Assembly: GCA_947313855.1 (NCBI GenBank)
Contig: CAMZNS010000003.1
Location: 1 to 15,400, forward strand
DNA: 15,400 bases
Reading direction: 5' to 3'
Origin: an uncultured Deferribacteraceae bacterium
GTDB taxonomy: Bacteria; Chrysiogenota; Deferribacteres; CAMZNJ01
Shown here: positions 1 to 7,100 of the stretch, piece after piece
Layout: each line of letters opens with the position of its first letter
How positions within the stretch are numbered: position 1 is the stretch's first letter
Position numbers and translations under genes: made by a program
Notes under the pieces: model-generated
Seen by the model: only the letters and a program-made list of their open reading frames with translations
Told to the model about the DNA's origin: nothing
Database searches by the model: none

Positions 1-122
1 ACAACATACGTTGTACCGTTGAGCTCATCAACCCTATCGCCATGGAACAGGGTCTTCGTTTCGCTATTCGCGAAGGTGGACGTACAGTTGGTGCTGGTGT
101 TGTTAGTGAGATTTTAGACTAA
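1..122 (+). CDS. tuf: Elongation factor Tu, 3' end (first tuf copy, partial)
   Basis: The reading frame is entered at base 3 and stops with TAA at 120-122. It encodes the last 39 residues of EF-Tu, the GTPase that brings aminoacyl-tRNA to the ribosomal A site. The visible end contains [12 protein letters not shown] and the hallmark [15 protein letters not shown], which form the end of the C-terminal beta-barrel (domain III), and it closes with SEILD. The 5' part lies outside the window. rpmG follows 28 bases later in the same direction, so the two are probably cotranscribed. A second tuf begins at 15293, so this is the copy in the tufB-like position upstream of secE-nusG. Identification is near certain from the signature. 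Confidence 0.97.
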   Translation, partial: NIRCTVELINPIAMEQGLRFAIREGGRTVGAGVVSEILD

Positions 123-150
123 AATAAAGTAAGAAAAAGGTAGTTTTATA

Positions 151-300
151 ATGAGAGATGTTATAACCCTTGCATGCTCGGAATGCAAAAGACGCAATTA
201 TGCCACCACCAAAAATAGACGCAATACTACTGAGAAGCTTGAGCTGAAGAAGTATTGTAAGTGGGACAACAAGTACACAATGCACAAAGAAACAAAGTAG
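151..300 (+). CDS. rpmG: 50S ribosomal protein L33
   Basis: This 49-residue protein is too short for a typical ORF cut-off. It reads [20 protein letters not shown] at the start, then [16 protein letters not shown] and the tail TMHKETK, which is the full L33 pattern. L33 is a small protein of the large subunit near the E site. Family members often carry a zinc ribbon with two CxxC pairs. Here the first pair is intact (Cys9 and Cys12), but the second reads C-K-W-D (one Cys, then Asp), so only three cysteines remain. Similar loss is known in some L33 proteins, for example those of Helicobacter and Campylobacter. The start follows an AAAGG at 136-140. It sits between tuf and trpT, a common arrangement in deltaproteobacteria. 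Confidence 0.95.
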   Translation: MRDVITLACSECKRRNYATTKNRRNTTEKLELKKYCKWDNKYTMHKETK

Positions 301-312
301 ATTGTGCAAGAT

Positions 313-374
313 GCAACCCTCCCGCGAAAACTTGGTGGACTGATTGGTCTTACCCGGTTTTTACGGAGGGTTGC
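313..374 (+). repeat. Inverted repeat with 10-bp arms downstream of rpmG
   Basis: GCAACCCTCC at 313-322 is the exact reverse complement of GGAGGGTTGC at 365-374, with a 42-base loop. No T-run follows the 3' arm (the next bases are CTTAGTATTT), so it is not a textbook intrinsic terminator. It could be an RNA-stabilising or processing stem at the 3' end of the tuf-rpmG transcript. The long loop makes the function uncertain. Confidence 0.55.
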
Positions 375-405
375 CTTAGTATTTGCTCCCCCGATTAAAG
401 GTGTG

Positions 406-490
406 GCAGATGTGCTAGCCTTGGGAGGGCGTGCAGATGTGCTAGGCCTTGGGAAGGGCGTGTATCGGTGCTAGCCCTAGGGGGTTACGC
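406..490 (+). repeat. Three degenerate 27-29 bp tandem repeats upstream of tRNA-Trp
   Basis: Three head-to-tail units lie at 406-432, 433-461 and 462-490. The first two begin GCAGATGTGCTAG and continue with CCTTGGG, an A/G-rich step and GGGCGT. The third is more diverged (GTATCGGTGCTAGCCCTAGG and then GGGTTACGC). The units abut without spacers, and no reading frame, start codon or ribosome site accompanies them. The array ends 35 bases before trpT. It may affect the spacing or folding of the tRNA precursor leader. No known repeat family was recognised. Confidence 0.7.
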
Positions 491-525
491 CATACAGGAA
501 GTAGTTTGGAAGCAATTTATATGTT

Positions 526-598
526 AGGGCAGTAACTCAACTGGTAGAGTATCGGTCTCCAAAACCGAAAGCTGGGGGTTCGAGCCCCTCCTGCCCTG
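526..598 (+). tRNA. trpT: tRNA-Trp (anticodon CCA)
   Basis: A complete cloverleaf can be drawn. The acceptor stem AGGGCAG (526-532) pairs perfectly with CTGCCCT (591-597), with discriminator G598. The D stem is ACTC/GAGT around AACTGGTA. The anticodon stem TCGGT/ACCGA encloses loop CTCCAAA with anticodon CCA at 559-561, which reads the Trp codon UGG. The T stem GGGGG/CCCTC (one G-U pair) encloses TTCGAGC. The 3' CCA is not encoded (GTT follows the acceptor strand), so it must be added after transcription. A tRNA-Trp just upstream of secE is a recurrent arrangement in many bacteria and supports cotranscription with the neighbouring genes. Confidence 0.97.
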
Positions 599-632
599 TT
601 TTTCATGGACGAAAATAGAAACGGACGCGGAT

Positions 633-758
633 GATGCTGGCGACGATGTACGATGCTGGCGACGATGGGCGATGCTGGCGACGATGTACGATGGGCGATG
701 CTGGCGACGATGGGCGATGCTGGCGACGATGTACGATGCTGGCGACGATGTACGATGC
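633..758 (+). repeat. Array of six 19-bp tandem repeats between trpT and secE
   Basis: Six complete units of GATGCTGGCGACGATG plus TAC or GGC lie at 633-651 (TAC), 652-670 (GGC), 671-689 (TAC), 697-715 (GGC), 716-734 (TAC) and 735-753 (TAC). A 7-base partial unit GATGGGC sits at 690-696 and a trailing GATGCT at 754-759. Apart from the last three bases the units are identical, which suggests recent slippage or unequal exchange. The 19-bp period is not a multiple of three, so it cannot encode a protein repeat in one frame. Copies abut with no spacers, so this is not a CRISPR. The array lies 83 bases before the secE start and would be part of the trpT-secE transcript. Confidence 0.9.
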
Positions 759-841
759 TATTTTTTACACCCCTTAGGTTGCCTTGGGCTTCCCGCCCCT
801 TTGTGGTAGCGTTATTTAGCGGTGTTAGAGGTATATTTGCA

Positions 842-1024
842 ATGAAGTATTTAAAGTTTTTTGGTGAAGCTCGTGACGAGATGATGAAAGTTGTTTGGCC
901 TAACAGACCAACACTTATCAAGACAACCCGTGCCGTATTCATATTCTTCTTGGCTCTCACAGCTCTTTTAGGTGTTCTGAATTTTAGTTTTTCAGAGCTG
1001 ATTAGTGCAATACTAAGATCGTAG
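842..1024 (+). CDS. secE: Preprotein translocase subunit SecE
   Basis: A 60-residue, single-span form of SecE, the small essential subunit that clamps SecY in the inner-membrane SecYEG translocon. The N-terminal amphipathic part reads FFGEARDEMMKVVWPNRP and contains the family signature V-x-W-P-x-R (Trp19, Pro20, Arg22). One hydrophobic membrane segment follows at about residues 31-58. The reading frame is open further upstream to 653, but that extension only translates the 19-bp repeats and is not SecE-like. The ATG at 842 is preceded by AGAGG at 827-831 and gives the usual short SecE length. nusG follows 60 bases later, the conserved secE-nusG pairing. Confidence 0.95.
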   Translation: MKYLKFFGEARDEMMKVVWPNRPTLIKTTRAVFIFFLALTALLGVLNFSFSELISAILRS

Positions 1025-1084
1025 GCTCGCTAGTCTGCAGTATTCTCTGGTCGATTATATTTTTGTTAAATGTTTGGTGGTTAT

Positions 1085-1615
1085 ATGTCTCACGAGTCGC
1101 ACGAATGGTATGTTGTTCACACATACTCAGGTTTCGAGAAACGTGTTCAGCAGTTGTTAGAGGACAAAGTTCAGAAGTCGTTCCTTGGCGACGAGATATC
1201 TGAGATTTTGATTCCGACTGTGGATGAGCGTGTTGATAGCAAGAAGGTTATCAAAAAAAAGACCTTCCCCGGTTATATTCTTGTTCGCATGAGGATGACG
1301 ACAGATAACTGGCATGTGGTGAAAAATATCCCCAAGGTTACCGGTTTTGTTGGGGGTCGCGATCCGTTTGCCATCCCCGAAAAAGATGTTAAGTCCATGC
1401 TTGAACTTGCCAAAAGCGACGCACCACGACTCGCATCCACCTACATGCCGGGCGATGCCATCGAGGTTATTGATGGACCGTTTACAGCCTACTCCGGTGT
1501 TGTCGAAGAGGTAAATACTGAACGCGAAAAAGTTCGAGTTACCGTTAAGATATTCGGTCGCGACACATCTGTTGAACTGGGGTACTTTCAAATCAAAGTC
1601 AGTGCCGCAAATTAG
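1085..1615 (+). CDS. nusG: Transcription termination/antitermination protein NusG
   Basis: A 176-residue NusG, which binds the RNA polymerase clamp through its N-terminal NGN domain and contacts ribosomal S10 or Rho through its C-terminal KOW domain. The NGN domain starts WYVVHTYSGFEKRV and includes FPGYILVRM and VTGFVGG. The KOW domain begins near residue 122 with PGDAIEVIDGPFTAYSGVV and ends in VELGYFQIK. I chose the ATG at 1085 (MSHESHEWYVV). An in-frame ATG at 1070 adds five residues but has no ribosome-binding site, whereas GGTGG at 1076-1080 precedes 1085, though closely. It lies between secE and rplK as in most bacteria. Confidence 0.95.
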   Translation: MSHESHEWYVVHTYSGFEKRVQQLLEDKVQKSFLGDEISEILIPTVDERVDSKKVIKKKTFPGYILVRMRMTTDNWHVVKNIPKVTGFVGGRDPFAIPEKDVKSMLELAKSDAPRLASTYMPGDAIEVIDGPFTAYSGVVEEVNTEREKVRVTVKIFGRDTSVELGYFQIKVSAAN

Positions 1616-1638
1616 TTTTGTTATAAAAATAGAAAAAG

Positions 1639-1675
1639 TACTGAAGGAGACATTCTCTTTTGTCGCACTTCGGTA
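1639..1675 (+). promoter_or_regulatory. Hairpin in the rplK leader (possible regulatory structure)
   Basis: TACTGAAG at 1639-1646 pairs with CTTCGGTA at 1668-1675 (eight pairs including one G-U). Within the loop a smaller GAGA-CAT-TCTC hairpin can form. It sits in the 87-base gap between nusG and rplK, followed by an A-rich run and the rplK ribosome-binding site AGAGAGG. In E. coli the L11 operon is repressed by L1 binding the rplK leader. This hairpin is a candidate for such a site by position only, because I do not see a clear copy of the 23S L1-binding motif. Read on the minus strand it is followed by a T-run, but no opposing gene is present. Confidence 0.35.
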
Positions 1676-1702
1676 TTAAAAAAAAGAAAGAGAGGTTGGA
1701 TT

Positions 1703-2128
1703 ATGTCCAAGAAAATTTCAGGTTACGTTAAGCTTCAGCTCCCTGCTGGCAAAGCGAACCCCGCACCACCTGTCGGTACTGTGCTGGGACCCCGCGGTGT
1801 CAATCTCATGGAGTTCTGCAAAGGCTTCAATGCTAAAACACAAGGTCTTGGGGATGTTATTGTCCCTGTTGTTGTCACTGTCTACGAAGACAGGAGCTTC
1901 ACATTCATTACCAAAGTTTCGCCCATGTCGGATCTTATAAAAACAGAACTCAAACTGGAAAAAGGCTCCACAGCTCCCGGTACAACAGGTGTTGGCACTC
2001 TAAATGCCGATCAGATTCGCAAGATTGCTGAAACCAAAATGCCCGACCTTAATACCAACGATATCGAACAAGCTATGAAAATTGTTGCCGGTTCAGCACG
2101 TAGCATGGGTGTGGGGGTAGAACTATAA
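1703..2128 (+). CDS. rplK: 50S ribosomal protein L11
   Basis: A 141-residue protein of normal L11 length that organises the GTPase-associated centre of the 23S rRNA at the base of the L7/L12 stalk. The N-terminal domain shows [18 protein letters not shown], with the proline-rich loop that contacts thiostrepton-type antibiotics, then [15 protein letters not shown]. The C-terminal rRNA-binding domain ends [12 protein letters not shown]. The block that usually reads GPALGQ reads GTVLGP here, a small departure in the N-terminal domain. The start is preceded by AGAGAGG. Its TAA overlaps the ATG of rplA by one base (TAATG at 2126-2130), which indicates translational coupling, as is typical of the L11 operon. 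Confidence 0.97.
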   Translation: MSKKISGYVKLQLPAGKANPAPPVGTVLGPRGVNLMEFCKGFNAKTQGLGDVIVPVVVTVYEDRSFTFITKVSPMSDLIKTELKLEKGSTAPGTTGVGTLNADQIRKIAETKMPDLNTNDIEQAMKIVAGSARSMGVGVEL

Positions 2129-2841
2129 TGGCTATTCAAACAAAAAAACTCACAAAAAAATACGCCGCTGCAGTCGAAAAACTAGAAAAAGACAAACTCT
2201 ACAGCGGTGCTGATGCCATGGCGTTGGTGAAATCACTATCTTACGTAAAATTTGACGAATCTGTGGACTTGGCTGTGCGTCTGGGTGTTGACCCTCGACA
2301 TGCCGATCAGATGGTTCGTGGCTCCGTTGTCCTACCCTATGGTACGGGCAAAAAAGTGCGTATCCTAGTTTTCGCCAAAGGAGACAAGGCTGAAGAAGCA
2401 AAAACTGCTGGTGCTGATATTGTCGGCGATGACGAACTTGTTGAAGAGGTTCGCAAAGGCTTCATGGACTTCGACAAGGTTGTCGCAACGCCTGACATGA
2501 TGGCGTCTGTTGGTAAACTCGGTAAGATTCTAGGCCCGCGTGGACTGATGCCTAACCCCAAGATCGGTACTGTTACTAACAACGTATCTGCTGTTGTGTC
2601 CGACCTTAAGTCTGGTATGGTTGAGTTTCGTGCCGACAAAACAGGTATTGTCCATGTTGGCATCGGTCGCGTAAGCTTCAGTGCGGACAAGCTCCTTGAA
2701 AACATGAACACAGTTGTCGCAAGCCTTATGCGTGCCAAACCTGCCTCGAGCAAGGGTCAGTACGTAAAGGGTATGGCCATCAGCAGTACCATGGGACCTG
2801 GGTTGCACCTTGACAGTGCACAAGTTATTAGCGAACTTTAG
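2128..2841 (+). CDS. rplA: 50S ribosomal protein L1
   Basis: A 237-residue L1, the protein of the mobile L1 stalk that helps release deacylated tRNA from the E site and, in well-studied bacteria, represses its own operon. Recognisable segments are the N-terminal KYAAAVEKLEKDKLYSGADA, the interior VRILVFAKGDKAEEAKTAGA and the hallmark KLGKILGPRGLMPNPKIGTV. The C-terminal block reads YVKGMAISSTMGPGLHLD. The length matches the family. It starts within the stop of rplK, so the two are translationally coupled. A 175-base gap follows, with the leader for rplJ. Confidence 0.97.
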   Translation: MAIQTKKLTKKYAAAVEKLEKDKLYSGADAMALVKSLSYVKFDESVDLAVRLGVDPRHADQMVRGSVVLPYGTGKKVRILVFAKGDKAEEAKTAGADIVGDDELVEEVRKGFMDFDKVVATPDMMASVGKLGKILGPRGLMPNPKIGTVTNNVSAVVSDLKSGMVEFRADKTGIVHVGIGRVSFSADKLLENMNTVVASLMRAKPASSKGQYVKGMAISSTMGPGLHLDSAQVISEL

Positions 2842-2853
2842 GCGTTACCGTTG

Positions 2854-2880
2854 CGACTAGCACTAACGACTAGCACTAAC
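2854..2880 (+). repeat. 13-bp direct tandem repeat downstream of rplA
   Basis: CGACTAGCACTAA occurs twice in direct succession at 2854-2866 and 2867-2879. It begins 12 bases after the rplA stop and lies upstream of the L10 leader fold. The perfect identity suggests a recent duplication. I see no symmetrical operator inside it. Confidence 0.75.
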
Positions 2881-2918
2881 ATTAATATTAAATAAGAAAT
2901 ACACACTACAATAAAATC

Positions 2919-2963
2919 GGAGCTGATCAGAGACTACCAGGCTGGTTTCTTACCTGTAACTCC
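2919..2963 (+). promoter_or_regulatory. Probable L10 (rplJL) autoregulatory leader
   Basis: The untranslated region before rplJ can fold into an outer stem GGAG (2919-2922) with CTCC (2960-2963) and an inner stem CAGG (2938-2941) with CCTG (2953-2956). Between them lies a strongly asymmetric internal loop: CTGATCAGAGACTAC on one side and TAA on the other. This layout, with AGAGAC just before the inner stem, resembles the kink-turn-containing L10 leader bound by the L10-(L7/L12) complex in many bacteria. It sits about 50 bases before the rplJ start, as expected. Identification is by shape and context only. Confidence 0.6.
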
Positions 2964-3016
2964 TGTATAGATTAGCATCATAGCTTTTTGGTTCGGTATC
3001 CGTAGGAGAGTAAATT

Positions 3017-3538
3017 TTGGCTTTAACAAGAGCTACTAAGGAACAGATGGTTCAGAAACTTGGTAGTAACCTGAGCGAAATTGAAGGTTTCATTCTTGTT
3101 CAGTTTAAAGGTATGTCCTTTACTGAAATGAGTGAAGTTCGTCAAGAAGTGAAGGCTCTTGGTGGCAATTTTCAAGTTGTGAAAAATACCCTGCTAAGCA
3201 TCGTCTTAGACAAACAAGGTATCGGTATCGATAAGAAATTGCTCACAGAGAGCACCGCTCTAATCACATCAGCAGGGGAATTCCCAGCTGTTGCTAAGGT
3301 TGCAAAGAAGGTCTCTGGCACCAGCGACTTCTTCAAGGTGAAAACAGGGTACTTCGATGGCACAATCCTCAGCTCAGCTGATGTACTAACAATCGCATCC
3401 CTACCTTCAAGAGAAGAACTATTGGCAACCACTCTTGCCACAATGAACGCACCAGCAACACACTTCGTGTCGCTATTTGCCAACATTGAGCGTGGCTTGC
3501 TAAACGTACTAAACGGAATCAAAGAACAAAAAGCTTAA
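3017..3538 (+). CDS. rplJ: 50S ribosomal protein L10
   Basis: A 173-residue L10, the base of the ribosomal stalk. It binds 23S rRNA through its N-terminal domain and carries L7/L12 dimers on its C-terminal helix. The N-terminal domain includes [32 protein letters not shown] and [12 protein letters not shown]. The C-terminal part reads [20 protein letters not shown], the helix that recruits L7/L12. The start is TTG at 3017, supported by AGGAG at 3004-3008 at ideal spacing and by the resulting [10 protein letters not shown]-terminus. rplL follows after 22 bases. The non-ATG start may lower initiation, in line with tight control of this operon. Confidence 0.96.
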   Translation: MALTRATKEQMVQKLGSNLSEIEGFILVQFKGMSFTEMSEVRQEVKALGGNFQVVKNTLLSIVLDKQGIGIDKKLLTESTALITSAGEFPAVAKVAKKVSGTSDFFKVKTGYFDGTILSSADVLTIASLPSREELLATTLATMNAPATHFVSLFANIERGLLNVLNGIKEQKA

Positions 3539-3560
3539 TACACATTTTAGGAGAAAAATA

Positions 3561-3938
3561 ATGTCTGCAGTAACAAAAGAACAAGTAGTTGATTTTATCA
3601 AAAATATGACAGTAATCGAACTCTCTGAGTTCATCAAAGAATTGGAAGACACTTTCGGCGTATCAGCCGCTGCACCAGTTGCCGCTGCTGCACCTGCTGC
3701 CGGTGGTGGGGGCGAAGCTGACGCTGATGCACCCGTAAACGTGATACTAGCTTCTGCTGGTGGCAACAAAATCAATGTCATCAAAGCTGTTCGTGAAATC
3801 ACTGGACTCGGACTAAAAGAAGCAAAAGCATTGGTTGACGAAGCACCTAAAGCTATCAAAGAGGGTGTGTCGAAAGAAGATGCTGAAGAGCTTAAGAAAA
3901 AACTTGAAGAAGCTGGCGCAACTGTTGAAGTTAAATAG
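3561..3938 (+). CDS. rplL: 50S ribosomal protein L7/L12
   Basis: A 125-residue L7/L12, the multi-copy stalk protein that recruits and activates the translational GTPases, including the EF-G and EF-Tu encoded downstream. The N-terminal dimerisation region is residues 1-33. The flexible hinge at about 35-58 is Ala/Gly/Pro-rich ([17 protein letters not shown]). The C-terminal domain shows [20 protein letters not shown], then [20 protein letters not shown], and ends [10 protein letters not shown], a very conserved factor-binding surface. AGGAG at 3549-3553 precedes the ATG. It is followed by a hairpin-rich gap before rpoB. Confidence 0.97.
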   Translation: MSAVTKEQVVDFIKNMTVIELSEFIKELEDTFGVSAAAPVAAAAPAAGGGGEADADAPVNVILASAGGNKINVIKAVREITGLGLKEAKALVDEAPKAIKEGVSKEDAEELKKKLEEAGATVEVK

Positions 3939-3940
3939 TT

Positions 3941-3953
3941 ACCCTGACAGGGT
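3941..3953 (+). other. Small hairpin just after rplL
   Basis: ACCCT (3941-3945) pairs with AGGGT (3949-3953) around a GAC loop, three bases after the rplL stop. No T-run follows. In E. coli the rplL-rpoB gap holds an RNase III processing site, and a similar role here is possible but unproven. Confidence 0.4.
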
Positions 3954-4010
3954 CGTGGGTAGACTTAACCTACACCGTAACCCTCTCACAACAACTAGCT
4001 ATGCGTAATT

Positions 4011-4060
4011 AACCAAGGGAAGAGCCTTTATGGCTCCTCCCTTTTGGTTGTTTAATTTTA
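4011..4060 (+). terminator. Terminator-like hairpin between rplL and rpoB (probable attenuator)
   Basis: AACCAAGGGAAGAGCC (4011-4026) pairs with the 3' strand at 4032-4049, which starts GGCTC and ends TTTTGGTT, around a five-base TTTAT loop. There is one A-C mismatch, and two extra T in the 3' arm must bulge. A T-rich stretch (GTTTAATTTTAA) follows. The form is that of an intrinsic terminator, yet rpoB begins 44 bases later with no clear promoter between. Partial read-through is therefore likely, as for the known rplL-rpoB attenuator of E. coli, which keeps polymerase subunits scarcer than ribosomal proteins. Confidence 0.75.
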
Positions 4061-4103
4061 ATATTCGACTTTGTGTAATTTTTTATTTCTACCAGGGGGA
4101 GAA

Positions 4104-7100
4104 ATGAGTGTCAAAATAAATAATCTGACTAAACGTGTTAACTTTTCTTCTAAAAGGAAAGTTATCGACGTCCCCGATTTACTTTCTATACAAACGGACT
4201 CCTATGCCCAGTTTATTCAGGCTGGTGTGAGCCCCGATAAACGGGAAAATATCGGACTTGAAGAGATTCTATCCGATATATTCCCCATCGAAGACTTCAA
4301 CGGTGCCGCAACACTGGAATACTTAGGGTACGTTCTCGAAACACCACGCTACTCTCCTCGCGAGGCCATCGATAGGAGCACCAACTACGCGGCATCACTC
4401 AAGATAAATGTTCGCTTGGTAGTTTACGAAGAGATGGAAGGATCCTCCGAAAAGGTGATTAAATCGGCTCAGGAGATGTTTGTCTACCTTAGCGATCTAC
4501 CACTAATGACCGAATTCGGCACCTTCATAATCAACGGTGTTGAGCGTGTTGTTATTAATCAGCTCCACCGATCCCCCGGAATCTTTTTTGAAGACCTAAC
4601 ACTAGAAAAAGCCACCTCCGAACGCCATGTCTACAGTGCTCGTATCATCCCTTACCGTGGTTCGTGGATAGACTTCGAATACGACACCAAAAACCTCATG
4701 CATGTTCGCATTGATAAAAAACGTAAGATGCTAGTCACTGTCTTGCTACAGGCTTATGGTCTGACACGTCAAGAGATACTAGAAACCTATTACGCTAAGG
4801 AGACCGTCAGCGTTAAAGGTGAAAATAGATTCAAAATAGGTCTCGACTACGATAAAATCGCCGACAAACGCCTAGGGTTCCATATCTTTGACGCCAAAGG
4901 CAATATATCCATCGAAGAGAACAGCAAACTCACACCTGCTTTGATTCGCAAACTTAAACGTAACGAAATCACTAGCACAATTATTGACCGTAACGCAATG
5001 TGCACACAATACTTTGCCGAACCTGTTGTCAACGGTGATGGTGAAGTTCTGTTTGATGCGAATACACTCATCACCGATCAGGTTCTGATTGAGCTTGGTG
5101 AGCAGGGCATAAAAAAGTTTACCATTCTTGTTGTGGACAACTCATTTATTGGCGGTATTCGCGATATCCTTGCCATGGATAAGGTTATCAGCCATGAAGA
5201 GGCGTTACTACATGTTCACAGTCGTCTTCGCCCCGGTGAACCTGCAACTGTTGAAACGGCACAATCGTTGTTCGACAGTACGTTCAACAATCCGCGTCGC
5301 TACGACATGTCCACTGTTGGTCGCATCAAGATTAATCGCCGACTAGGTACCGACACCACGGCAGTAACCCTTACACGTGAAGATCTTGTTGGTGCTGTTC
5401 GTGTTTTGGAGGCTATTCGTGCCGGCAACGACACTGTTGATGACAGGGATCACCTTGGTCATCGTCGTGTTAAGAATGCTGGCGAGCAGCTCAAAAACTA
5501 CATGCGTATCGGTTTGGCACGCATGGAGAAAACAGTTAAAGAGCGTATGGTTATCGGCTCAATCAGCGACATGTCCCCCCATGATCTGATTAACGCAAAA
5601 CCCCTTTCAGCATCCATCAAGGAGTTCTTTGGTAGCTATCAGCTTTCACAGTTTATGGATCAGACGAACCCACTTGCAGAGATTACCAACAAACGACGCC
5701 TCTCAGCACTTGGACCTGGCGGACTGAATCGCGAACGTGCTGGCTTCGATGTTCGTGACGTTCACACATCCCACTACGGTAGAATATGCCCCATCGAAAC
5801 CCCTGAAGGCCCTAACATCGGACTTATCACATCCCTAACAACTTACGCCATGGTGAATAACTACGGGTTTATCGAAACCCCTTACCTGAAAGTTGAAGAT
5901 GGTAAGGTTGGCGAAGAGGCAATCTACATGTCCGCCATGGACGAAGAAGACTACTACATCGCACAAGCAAGTACAGACCTTGACGACAACGGTGTCATTA
6001 CCGAAACCATGGTGTCGGCTCGTCATGGTGGTGAGGCGATTATTGTTCCTGTGTCGCAGATCCAATACATGGACGTTTCACCCATGCAAATGGTGTCCAT
6101 CTCCACTGCCTGCATACCCTTCCTCGAACACGATGATGCCAACCGTGCACTCATGGGCTCAAACATGCAACGCCAAGCTGTGCCACTATTGCGTGCCCTG
6201 TCTCCCATTGTCGGAACCGGCATGGAACACAAAGTGGCTGTTGATGCTGGTGCTGTTATTGTTGCGAAACACGACGGCACTATCGACTATGTTGACGGTC
6301 GAACCATTATCGTCCGTTACGGCAAAAAAGGTAACTACGCCATCGACATATTCGATCTTGTCAAATACCGCCGATCCAATCAAGACACATGCATAAACTA
6401 TCGACCTGTTGTAGGTATCGGTCAATCGGTGAAAAAGGGTGATACCATTGCCGACGGACCATCCACTGAACGCGGTGAGCTTGCCCTAGGTAAAAATATT
6501 GTTGTTGCCCTCATGCCTTGGATGGGATACAACTACGAAGACTCCATCCTTGTTAGCCAAAACCTACTCAAAGACGATACGTTCACGTCCGTGCACATTG
6601 AAGCGTACGACGTTGAAGCACGAGACACCAAGCTTGGTAATGAAGATATCTCCCGCGATATTCCTAACGTTAGCGAAGACGCACTCAAATACCTCGACGA
6701 GAGCGGAATTATTGCCAAAGGTACTTACGTAAAACCGGGGGATATTCTTGTGGGGAAGGTGACACCAAAAGGTGAATCCCAAGTCTCCCCCGAAGAGAAA
6801 CTACTTCGTGCCATTTTTGGCGACAAAGCTGGCGAAGTGAAAGATGTGTCCTTACGCGTTCCACCTAGTGTTTACGGCACCGTGGTGGATGTGCAAGTGA
6901 TGAACCGACGTGGCGTCGATAAAGACTCCCGCACAGAGATTATCGAAGCGGAAGAAACCATCGGCATTAGCCGTCGCTTCAAATTTGAAAAACAATCCAT
7001 CGAAAATGCACGCATGCACAGTATTGTTGACACCATCGCAAAGTACGAACTAGGGGCAGACGTTACCCTCGACTCCGGAAAAGTACACAAAAAAGGTAGC

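Noticed and set aside
633-758. CRISPR array
   Set aside because: The units are contiguous, with no unique spacers and no cas genes nearby. It is a plain tandem repeat.
653-841. N-terminal extension of SecE from an ATG at 653
   Set aside because: The extension translates the 19-bp tandem array and linker. SecE homology begins at the ATG at 842, which has an AGAGG upstream.
517-960. Minus-strand open frame of 147 codons with repeated RTSSPASPIVASI segments
   Set aside because: It is the antisense of the 19-bp repeats, secE and tRNA-Trp. The protein repeats only echo the DNA repeats, and there is no ribosome-binding site or family resemblance.
1157-1591. Minus-strand 144-codon frame opposite nusG
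   Set aside because: It is the antisense shadow of a clearly conserved gene, with no supporting signals. The same holds for the other minus-strand frames opposite rplA, rplJ, rplL, rpoB, rpoC and fusA.
1639-1675. Intrinsic terminator acting on the minus strand between nusG and rplK
   Set aside because: The hairpin is followed by a T-run only on the minus strand, but no gene in the window is transcribed in that direction, so a leader structure is more plausible.
3650-3730. Low-complexity Ala/Gly/Pro-coding stretch in rplL as a possible insertion
   Set aside because: This is the normal flexible hinge of L7/L12, and the protein has its usual length.
4071-4103. Upstream TTG start for rpoB adding eleven residues
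   Set aside because: The added residues (MCNFLFLPGGE) are unlike RpoB N-termini, and the ribosome-binding site AGGGGGAGA lies within them, correctly placed for the ATG at 4104.
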